A DNA stretch of 64,000 nucleotides, taken from contig OX246740.1 in the NCBI GenBank assembly GCA_945910005.1, positions 57,281,221 to 57,345,220 of the forward strand. The letters run 5' to 3'. Below are positions 13,216 to 23,757 of this stretch, one piece after another (position 1 is the stretch's first letter; each line of letters begins with the position of its first letter). The stretch is from Isoperla grammatica (lineage: Eukaryota > Arthropoda > Insecta > Plecoptera > Perlodidae). A program made the translations under genes and the position numbers. A model generated the notes under the pieces. It searched no databases. It was not told the origin of the DNA and saw only the letters and a program-made list of their open reading frames with translations.

Positions 13216-13337
13216 GTGAGTCTTGAGTTCCAATCGGTACATTCATATTTGTTTTTCAGCTTTCTGTCCCTTGAAGCCATATTTGTATTAATAATAATGG
13301 ATGCATGCAACGTTCCCTGAATTATACACGTTGTAAG

Positions 13338-14057
13338 TAGGGAAGACGACGGGTACCCGATACCCGCCCGACGAAGTCGGGTACGGGTTTGTGTTTTCTC
13401 TACCCGTTTACCCGACAAAACCCGGTTCCTGAAATTGAGAACCGCCAATTAGCTAAATGTTTTGAATTTGAACTGATTCATCTGTCATTACGTATTTTAT
13501 TTTTGTGCTTGGCGGTATTTCCCTAAGAAATAGAATCGCGTCTATAAATAAACTGTCCACTTTGATAGTTTCTTTTGTTCATGCCGCCCGATTCCCTGTT
13601 CATGTAAGCCTGGCCGCCGGCAATCTTTTAGCATGAACTGCTACCCTACACCTACACCCCCCCCCCCCCCCCCCCTTTCTGCTCCCAAAGCACACAACCA
13701 TTCGACACTTCAATGGGCCGGTCTGCCCGTGGCCTTGAGCTTGAGTGGCAGCTGTGACGCATTATGTTTCATCCCGCTCCGATCCTCGACCTCCCGCGCT
13801 GTTGTAACTTTCTCTTGTCATGGGTGTTCAACTTTTCATCACGAAATATAATGAAACATCCTAAATTCCTAATCCCTGCTACTACAATACACTATTTGTG
13901 GTGTTATTTTCGACGAGAGCGATATTGAGCGGTTGATTTGACACCCCACACGATTTGTGTTTTGTTTTATTAGGCCTAGGCCTACCCGGGTAACCCGCGG
14001 GTATAGTGAACGGGTCGGGTACCCGGGTCTTAAAAAAGTCGGGTTTTGTCATCCCTA
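13338..14057. mobile_element. hAT-type non-autonomous element (720 bp)
   Basis: Begins TAGGGAAGACGACGGGTACC and ends with inverted GTCATCCCTA. It is flanked by the exact 8-bp duplication GTTGTAAG (13330-13337 and 14058-14065). Subterminal regions carry repeated GGGTACCCG-like words on both sides. A C19 run sits at 13657-13675. No transposase was recognised. The ends resemble those of the MITE at 4016-4420 and the relic at 60586-61733. Confidence 0.85.
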
Positions 14058-14950
14058 GTTGTAAGTCCTGGTATTATGACGGGCAACTTAATGACTTGTT
14101 TTCTTTGTGGAAACTAAGCTTGCGATTGGTGGTCGGCCATGGAGAAGACCAGTTAGCGGCGGGTCTAAATATTTAGCCAAAGTGAACCTTGTTTTAGTGT
14201 TACTGCATCCTTAATTTATGTTTGTTTTGAGGCTTATAACTGAACAGCTTATTCTAGCATGATCTGAATGAACAAGGTGACTTCATGTACAATGCGGAAA
14301 TTAACACTTACAGAGAGATAGAGAAATATAATAATGTGTATTCACGAACACACTTTCCATAAGCAACACAATAAATATTGTAGAGCATGTGACAAAATTC
14401 AACTCATTTGTACCATGGTGTCAACCTATCCATAACCCATGCAAAATAGTATAGTATGCACTTTTAGCTTTCTGGGAAAGTGGAGTCTTGAATTATGTGG
14501 GAAAGTAACTAGGTACACATAACGCAACTACAACAAAAATAAATCAAAACTCCGTTTGGTTACATTTCGAAGCCACGCTTTAATCTTTTGTCATACATAA
14601 TGAGAACTTATATTAATTATATAGCACTAAACAATACAGTAATTGCAAGTAAGATGCAATGGGTGGAGATAAGAGCCAACATACTCAAGTTATGGTTGCC
14701 AACTATCATCTTGGGATCACCTCTGAATTGGGACAATAGTGTATATATATATATATATATAAAGTAAGAATTTATGTTACTAAAATTAAATGAAAGAAAA
14801 ACACGAATATAACACTCGGGAACATATTTGTTAATAGTCAAACAGAAAATGTACCACAACTTCGAGGTAAATGTAGTTTATTTCAAAGAACTCCGAAACG
14901 GGAATAAAAATATGTCAGAAACAAATAAATTCCCCTGCCGCACAGGAGAA

Positions 14951-15013
14951 AAACACCTCAACGAATGACTGGGGGAACCAGCACGGTTCCACCAGTCATT
15001 CGTAGAGGTGTTT
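14951..15013. repeat. 63-nt near-perfect hairpin
   Basis: Two 29-nt arms (14951-14979 and 14985-15013) are complementary except at two positions, separated by the 5-nt loop AGCAC. There are no long flanking inverted repeats or target duplications to mark it as an ordinary MITE. The size fits a pre-miRNA-like or small hairpin precursor, or a transposon remnant. It lies in the COA6 intron about 5 kb 3' of Argonaute. Confidence 0.6.
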
Positions 15014-16886
15014 CACTGTATTGGCGTTGATAAGTAGCTGACAACCTTAACTCAAGTTTACATAAACACAAACAGTAACAGCATTATTTATTTTCCCTTT
15101 GGGTTGTTCTTTTAATAAGATAGCAGCTTCTAGACTTGTTGCAGTCTAGAGGTATATACACACCACTATACACTTATACAATGAAATTCAGTTCAATTTT
15201 ATAGTCTCCATTTGAGACTGTTCGTACGTGCTCAAGATTCACATTTTGTTTCCAGTGATTAACGTATGCTTTCAAAAATATATGCGTACGTATCAAGTTT
15301 CTCTTTACAATGTACTAACTATACATCTTACATTCACGACCGGTATACTAATTATAAATACAGAACAAAGGTTACCAATGAAGATAAACCTTTCTTTTGG
15401 GCTTGACACACATACATGCTGGACCTAATAAGACTACTGCACTGATTTCTTGATTGCATTCTTGTGCATACTACTTGACAATGTATGTACTCTAAACAGG
15501 TCATCAATTACAAACATGTTTATGGCTGTGGAATAAAACGTTCGTGGTTGAAGCCATCTGTCTATAATGAACATTGAATCACATCTGCTATCTTTTGCAG
15601 AAACATAAAAGTTACTTCATTCTATGTGACTTTTATCAAGAAAATTGCCACCATAATACTAGGCGTGAACATGTAAACGGAAGTATATAATATTTGCTTA
15701 CTTATATGTATAAAAATATTATTTAGGTACACAGGAAATACACACAATTATTTATTACATAAGATCGTCGTACTGTAAAACCATTTAAATGGGTAGTACG
15801 TACTAGTCTTTATACACTAAATGTTGTTTGAATTATTTCGAGTACTAGAGTTCTTACTGCAAAACAAACCATACTTCCTATATCTGTCAGTAGCATATCG
15901 TGGCATTGTCCAAATGGATCAAGGGGTCAAGATTTTTGTGAAGGTATACGGAACACTAAAGAAAATTTGAATTTGCTATCCTAAAATGTATATTTTTTTG
16001 TTTTCTCAACGGTTTAATGCATATCCACAAAATGTTGAACATTGAAAACGTGTCAGTGTTAGTGATGAAACTTTAAATAAACTTAAATTTTAAGAGCAAC
16101 ATGCATGTAAAAATAAAAAATGTAATACCGATCTGTTCTAGTACCCGGGAAATGTTCTATTTACTAATGTCGATGTGTTACTTATTGTCAAGTGGGAGGG
16201 GTACAGGTAAGAAATGTGGTAGGTAGGTGGCTCATCTTTCTCGTGTGAATTACAGGGCAGCTCTGCCTGCCACAAAGTTTTTCTTAAGCGTGTTGGTAAA
16301 TATCAAACAATAAAGAGCTTTAAATTATATTCTAAATACTAATACTTAAAATGATGGAACTATTTTGGCACCTGTAAAAGGTGGCATGGCATCCCTACCA
16401 CTACCAGTGTAGCCGCTCCATAGAGGAAACAATGGAGTCAAACCCAAAAGCCAAGTTATACAAGGAATAGAAGAGCTGCAATGCACAAGACACTTCTTAT
16501 GATATGCTAGTAGACTACAGCCATTCCTTTTGTTTGTCAACATACTACTTTATTATACAAAAAATATACAGTTTAATGAATGTTTATTTTTTATAACACT
16601 GTCTTAACATTTTCCATGGTTTTGCAATTTTCGATAGAAAATATTTGGCAACCTTGTAGATATGACAGAAATGTAAGGTTACAATAATTCTTTATGTACT
16701 AATATAATAAAAGTATAAAACACCACTTGTTAAGTAAAAAGGTAGGTGGGGCCTGCTTAGTTCTGCAGTGAGAGTAACTGTATGCATATGCACTCCTAAT
16801 GGCTTACTTTACTAAGAGGCTGTGGATGTATTTGCATTCCTTCCTCCAACTTACAAACAATGAAACAACTTAAACATGGGCCTCTT

Positions 16887-17051
16887 GTAACATGAGATAG
16901 GCGTACTGGGGCCACATGCCTACGGAGACAGTGCAAATGTTGTAACATGAGATAGGCATACTGGGGCCACATGCCTACAGAGACAGTGCAAATGTTGTAA
17001 CATGAGATAGGCGTACTGGGGCCACATGCCTACGGAGACAGTGCAAATGTT
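16887..17051. repeat. Three tandem copies of a 55-bp unit
   Basis: The unit begins GTAACATGAGATAGGC and ends AGTGCAAATGTT. It is repeated exactly three times with only two or three substitutions between copies, for example GCGTAC/GCATAC and ACGGAG/ACAGAG. Confidence 0.9.
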
Positions 17052-20000
17052 TGCCTTTTTGTGCCAACCTCAAGTAAATACAATAATCATCATTCTTGTA
17101 CCTGCTACAATACAACACGAATACCGTGTCTGCAGATCTTCCGGACGTACTTTACAGGTTAGGCACACATTCAAACTTTCCCTTATTCTAAAGCGATACA
17201 CTCTAGTATAATTATATTGATAACATTCTAATGTCGAATTCAAAATCAATATTGGATATTGATTGATTTTTATTTAAAAAAAATCACAAACATTATTTAG
17301 AGCAAATTTTTCCAACAGGGGAGCAGAGCAGAATAGACACCTATATTTATAAATCATCACTTTTTTCTGTGATCCGAAAGTATACATCGTTCATCATAAA
17401 TTAACCAAAACATTATACATTCTTCATTCACTCATAAATTAATTGAAGATACTACTTAAAGCAGATGTGAACAATGTACACTCCAATTTTTTACTATGAT
17501 TCAGAAGTAGGCTAGATCTATCGTCAATCAATTACCTAATTAACTAATACAAAATGTCTGCATAGCCAACTAATACACTCACATCCGTGATGTCATACAT
17601 CACTTATTTTCAATTGTTGCCAATTACAATCTTTCCTTCATCACTGTACAAATACGTGACGGCAGCCGCCGGGAATACTATCGAACTATATCGATTCACA
17701 CTTCCTTAACAAACTGAACGACGACCAAAATCCCGGCAAGGGATTTATTCAATATTACTTGTATTATTGCCAGACAGACACTAATATTCTACGCTCCCAT
17801 TTTCTATGGTGAATGATCTCGACTTTATCTGCAAGAGATTTTTCTAGACTTGTCTGTTTTGAAACGTGTTTCAAACTTGAATTGGAATACTTTTCAATGA
17901 TTTATTTACAGTATAGCCTACATAAGTGAATACCTTTTTCGATTTTCGTTCATTAATTTCCCAGCAATTTTGGGTACCTGCTTCAAACAAAAGTTTACAA
18001 AATTAAATTTGACATTTGTGTATGGTTAACACATTGCTTTCATCTTTCCAATCATTTTGTTTTTTAACATTACAAGTTACTAATGGTGATGGCCCAAGTA
18101 TTCAACATACCTTTTAGCCAATCGATGAAGTTTGTTTCGTTACTACTATTCAATGTGCACTCATATTCAAAATATAATGTACATAACACATTTCTCTTTG
18201 AAATGTTCATAAACCTACCTATTGAAACTATAGTAGGCTACCTTTAAACTTTGGCACTACACAAGAAGTACTACTCAATAAAAAAAGATTTGTTGACAAG
18301 ACAACTCTGCCAAAATGCCGAAGGCATTCAAGTTATCTGCAACAATGTATGAATACCTTTAAATGCCACCTCCACTTTCTTTTGTATTTAGGCTACTTTG
18401 GAAACTAATGCCCTAATATTCAGTTTTGAGAGGAAATTACTTTCTAGGCTATTATGCTCTATTAAAATTATTTGAAAATAAGTAGGCCTATTCAAAGTTG
18501 TAAGAAAAATTAGGCACCGTAAGTGCTATTGCCCATTAAATTAATAACAACATAATTTAGTATTTACCCATTAAGAAAACTTGGCACGTACATAATATTT
18601 AATATGTGCAAAATTAATGCACACACAATTTTCATGAACATTTTTAATAAACTGTATGCTAGTTCTGGTATTGTCACTCCAAAAAGTCGAATATATCTAA
18701 ATTAAAAAATATGAATAACTTATAAGCAAACTGAACAAAAGAGTTCTGTATTGACCGATTATGATTACAGCACATCTAAGTTAAATGGAAAAGTCCTCCC
18801 CCAGAAACTCAAACATGTTTTTTAATGATTACTAGGACCTAGGGCATATGTACGAAGTGTAAATTACGTACCCTTTAAAATAATTGTGTTACATCAATAT
18901 TGAACTTACTTCCCATTCATTAGATACGTCCAAGGAATTATGTTAAATTAGTATCATGTCACGCAAGTTGATTCTAGGACAAGCACTATGGACTGTGGGG
19001 GGAGTGGGGGGATAAGACTTACAATGCCTATACGAGATTACTAAGAAGACAAAGAGTGAACATTTATTTTTTTGTAATATGTATTACGTATTTATAGTTG
19101 CACTTGTGAAAGTGCTAAACAAGTATCAAAATTGTTGAAAAAATAAGCTTTAAGATCAAAAACACATACACAATATGTAATGGGCCTCCATAAACAGAGA
19201 ATTAGTATACAATACTATACTAAGCACTTGAGCACTATCCACAGGAAGTTTGAGGTAAGGTGTCCCGAAAGTAGCAATGAAGGTTATTTTTCTTGTTTTC
19301 CGAGTTCATAAATACCTATGCGTAACCTCAACTTATTCACATAAATTGCCCGATGAGGCATAGCATTACAGTTGTACACCAAGTGGTCGCCCTGAACCTG
19401 AACAAAATCGTAGCATACAAATGAATCCGATAATTGTAAATAGTTAATTAATTAATAATTAGTTCCTACTGTCGACAGTATTTACTTTTTCACAAGCTTC
19501 TTATGCCCTGTGCGGGATCACAAACCAATAAAATAGCGTGACGTGCTTAAAAATATTACGTTCGTAATTCGTATATCAAAATTAACGGTAAAATCCCTAC
19601 TTTGCACAACTTGAATTATTATACGTTTAGCAAGTGAGTTCAAACACTTGGAAGTAAACAATGGAAGCTATAACACTGCCAGCAATTCGCAACCAAGTGG
19701 CAGTTTGGACCACGTCTTGTTTCCTTACATTATGTAGAGCTGTAGTTAACTGCTACCTATTACAGCACATGCTGGCTTCTTAAAATACCTTATACATGCC
19801 AAATTTTCTCTGGGAATTTAAGACAAACATGAAACAGTGTTTCATAACTACCCTACTACCTTACCTAAATGAAAGTAAATTTTCAGCATTAGTTGACGTT
19901 TCCCATGTTGCAATTCCATAATTTTGGAGGTAGTTCGTGTACAGGTCGTATAGTCGGAAAATGTAATTTGTGTCTTCGTGATTAATAAATTAAGTCAGTG

Positions 20001-20082
20001 ATTGTTTTACTGGCAAGGCAGTCTTGGTCAAACATTTGAATCTGGTAGGTACGGTTGGAAGTTTGACAATCACGAATTGTCT

Positions 20083-22834
20083 TCAAGCGAAGTACATCAC
20101 TTTCTTGGTGTCTGCATGAACTGTCACGGCGCGCATCAGTGCACCGGGGTTGCGGTCCTCACTGCAGCCAGACTGCTGAGATCCTTCGCCGCTGGTGGGG
20201 GGAAAAGAATAAATGCATTAGTTTTGCCCCAGCCGATTTCGCTACATAGAATTGGGAGATGAGATAGACCCACCTGTCGTGCTCCTTCTCTACGAGGTGG
20301 TATCGCGCCCTGAAGGCCACGAGGTGGGCGTAGTACGCGGGCGCTGGTATCGACACGGACCGCGTGCACCTCACGTACGTGTGACACAGCTGGTAGGTGA
20401 GGCACTGCAGCTCGTCGCTCTCAAAGTGGTTGTCGTCCCAGAGGACGTGGTAGTGAGACGGCCGACTCGTGCCCTGGATGCCCTGATGCGAGCACAGGTA
20501 GAAGTCGAACTCGGTGGGATGCGTGATGCCGGTGTCGACGGTGGTGCCGGCCGGTATGTTGCCCGACTTGCCGAGCTGCTCCCGCTTGTCGGCACAGAAG
20601 AGCCGCGTGTGGTGGCGCTTCTGCACCACGATGAACGTGACGCCGGGCTTGTAGTCGCCCTCCAGTTTGATGCACGCCTCTCTGATGGCCGTCAGTTCGT
20701 ATTGCAGCACGCGCAGGAACTGTCCCTCGGAGACGCCGTCCCTGAAGAGGATGATGCGGTGCGGCTTGTAGCCGCCGGTACTCTTGTAGAACATGGTGAG
20801 CAGTTCTTGGACCATGCTGCTCATCTCCTGTATCGTCTCCTGGCGGTGTTGCTGGACGCGGACCGTGGCCGCGTAGCGGGAGGGGTGGCCATCCATGGAG
20901 CCCACCACGGCCGCCAGGGAGGGTTTCTTGGTGTCGCCGGCCGGGGGGTGGGTCACGTCCGCCCCCAGGAAGATGACCGGCTCGTTGAACACCTTGGGTC
21001 GGATGCTCGGCATGAGGATGTTGTTTATCCCGCCGAGCTTGACGTTTATCTTGAGGCAGAGATTGGAGATGGTCTGCGTCGACGGCTTGTTGACGTTCTT
21101 GGACTGGACGCACTGCGTGGCCATGCCCAGGACGGTGTCGCTGACGCGTTTCACCTCGGCATACACCGGCGTCTTGCCCGGTAACACGACCACCACCAGC
21201 TGGAGGGCGGCAAACGAGGACTTGAGGTAGCGGAACATGGGCTCGACCTGATCGGGGCCGGTCGCGTACTTGCAGAAACAGGGCTGACCGACGATCGGCA
21301 TGCCCGCGTCGTTGCTCACCTTTTGAAGTTCGTGAGTGAAGTATCTGAGCGCCTCCTCCCGGCAGGTGCGTTGCGGTGCGAAACACGCTATGGCCCACAC
21401 TCGGATCTCTACGCCCGTGAAGAACTGTTTTCCTCTCATGTCCCAAACGCCGGCGTTGGGTAGAGCTAGCTGCTTGGTTTGTCCGCTGAGAGACGTGGCA
21501 CGACCACCGTACTGCAGTTTCGGCGGAGGCAAAACTCGACCTTTCACTTCCATCATTGTGTTGCTTATGGTCAAGCCAAACTCCTGGACGTACGCGTCGT
21601 TGTTGAAGTCTGCTCGACGAACCAACTGGTTTATTTCCCTTTCCCTGTCGGGAGCGGAACGGGCGGTCGCCTTGATCATGGTGGACGTCTGCAAGTCGGA
21701 GAGTTTCTTGATGCATCGTTGACCGGCGACTATGTTGCAAACTTCCAGAGGTAGATACGTGTGCTTGTGTTCCTGCCCTACTTGTAAACAAGGCAGATGG
21801 GGAAACAAGAGTTTTATCTTGTACTTGTCTAAGAAGTATTTTGCGACGGTACACTCCACAGTCTGGCCGTTTTCAAGTTGCAAAGGGAACGATTGCATCT
21901 GAGCTGGCCTGCGTGTAACATTACACACACGATACTTGCGCCTCGCCGTTCCACAGTGGGTGATCTCGATTTTTAATCCTTTGATCTCTTTAGTGAGCTT
22001 CACACGCTGGGAGTCGGTCAGCAGTTTGCGTTGTTCTTTTATGTCTCTGATGTCGAGCACTTCACACATGAATTCTATAGCTGGCTGAGACTTGTAAAAC
22101 GCTGTTGCAGACACGTCGATATTGAGCATCATCTTCCATTGTGATGGTCTAACAGACTGATGGAAACCAAACCACACTTCTCTCCCACCACCCAATGGAT
22201 GGTTGTAGTTGTCCGGAGGAGTGAAAAAGGACCTTCCGACAGGGGTGTACGTCATGGATGGCAGATGACGCATTACTACGTCTAGTGCCGAGATTGCTTC
22301 GTACGGAATCTGCCGTGTACGACCCTCTAGGGCTTCTTCTAGTGCAAATAAACTCACCTGTGCCAGCCACTTTAAAGCAACTCCAAAAACCCTATCTTTG
22401 CCTTCTCCTGGTAATGTTACTTCTAGTTCGACTCGATCATTACCAATGGGAAGAGTATCTCGAGTGTACAGATTTGACTTCCCATCAAAGACAGGTTTAA
22501 GTTTACCGAAAATCTTACCATAAGCATGAACCATGGTTTCAATAATTTCGCGGTTTACCTTTCGAGGGCATTTGTCGGGTTGAATGTGAACTTCGTAATG
22601 ATGAACAAATCCCCGTGGCATAGATATTTGAAAGTGATTTGCTCTCAGTACAATTGGACGCCCTTCTCGACCAAGGTTTGGCCTCCTAGGGCAGTTGAAC
22701 ATGGGCACTTGGTCATCCTGGCCTTCTACTGGTGCAGGTAGGCCTAGGCCTAATCCTAAGCCTGCTCCTACATTGGCTGCTGCCCCTGGAATTGCCAATG
22801 GGCCTGGTATTCCTACTCCTTGTGGAAGCTCCAT
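20083..22834 (-). CDS. AGO: Argonaute (AGO subfamily, miRNA/siRNA effector), 2 exons
   Basis: Exon 1 spans 20274-22834 and exon 2 spans 20083-20191, joining at codon AG|C (Ser854) to give ~889 aa ending KKVMYFA, the expected Argonaute C terminus. N-terminal, PAZ, MID and PIWI domains are all collinear with animal AGO1-4. The MID 5'-phosphate pocket is intact ([23 protein letters not shown]). The PIWI catalytic tetrad D-E-D-H is present in [23 protein letters not shown] and YYAHLVAF (roughly residues 627, 667, 699, 837), so slicing is predicted. The N terminus is Gly/Leu/Pro-rich. Oddities: one uninterrupted exon carries ~96% of the protein, and GC is much higher in the 3' half (about 20.3-21.6 kb) than in the 5' half. 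It lies antisense inside the COA6 intron. The start at 22834 is the first ATG of the frame. Long ORFs on other frames are GC-driven shadows. Confidence 0.95.
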
Positions 22835-23757
22835 TTATTCTCTATACTTATTGTCTGGTAAACTTCACTAATATTACGAGACGATCGTGCACAGTGTAAA
22901 TAACAAATCCTCAAACCATGTTTACGAATGAATAATAGGCTAGGCCTACCGGAAGTGAGCAAATGCGATACTAACAGCAGCATAGAGAAATAACAGCAGT
23001 TTGCAGCAGCTCATTTCATTTTTCCCATGAATTCCTGCTTTGCGGTTTCTGCGCATGCCCGACAGGAGAGTTTGCTCGTCAGTGGCGCACTCTTTTAATA
23101 GCTTTTAAAACGATAATGGGATGTTGGTGGCAGTGGTCGCAAATTCTTTTCTCTGAACCTGATTCCTTGCCTTCGGTAATTTATTCATTACCTTTTAACC
23201 CCATTGGTATCATTACGCGTAATTCCCTTCCAAATTTCAGTTCCATACTGTTCATGTTTCAAGTATATTTGTGGTTTGTTGATTGAATAGAAATTCATAT
23301 ACTAATATACTGGCCGTCGGCCTGAGTCCATGGTTTCGTGGCCTTTGAACGCGAGTACAAGAAGAAAAAGAGGAGTGTTTTCTGATTTTCTGAAAGATCA
23401 TAATAATGAAAGCTTTCAAACTTTTATTATCTGTATTCTTTCGTTGAAGTAACTTGAAATGCGGTTAACTATTGATCTACTCTTTATTCTTGTAAACTGA
23501 TTCTAGACGAGCTAGCCTCTAAGTAATATTATCTACAGCAGTGTACTTTCTAATTGTAATTAGTAGGCTTGATCCAAAAAATATTTTGACAGTCGAGGCC
23601 TAACCTCTTGGGCCTAGGCCAACCTGTAAGTTGTACTTAAAGCAACCCTACGTGTGCCGAGAAGTTTCACAATGCGCCTTCAGAGTAATATCGGATAGGC
23701 TAGCCTAGGCCTAGTTCACATTAATTGCAAAGTGTTGATATCTTCACCACATGAGCA
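22835..23757. promoter_or_regulatory. Divergent promoter region of Argonaute and SLC30A9
   Basis: This 0.9 kb separates the divergent start codons of Argonaute (minus) and SLC30A9 (plus). CTGCGCATGCCC near 23050-23060 resembles an NRF-1 site (GCGCATGC core). Several TAGGCCTA words flank it. The bidirectional role is inferred from gene layout only. Confidence 0.45.

Larger units (their letters stand above)
14066..20082. other. Intronic, gene-free stretch downstream of Argonaute
   Basis: No convincing coding exon on either strand. On the minus strand it lies 3' of the Argonaute stop, so part may be its 3' UTR. It includes a (TA)n run near 14742-14760, the hairpin at 14951-15013 and the 55-bp triplicate at 16887-17051. 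Confidence 0.4.

Noticed and set aside
13188..13448. 86-codon minus-strand ORF over COA6 exon 1
   Set aside because: Antisense to a well-supported exon and partly within a hAT element.
16887..17051. CRISPR-like array
   Set aside because: Units are directly contiguous with no unique spacers, and the genome is eukaryotic; likewise for the 28-bp and 119-bp arrays.
20252..21854. Long ORFs on other frames over Argonaute (310 and 477 codons)
   Set aside because: They overlap the conserved PIWI/MID coding frame and have arginine- or valine-rich composition expected from high-GC codon shadows.
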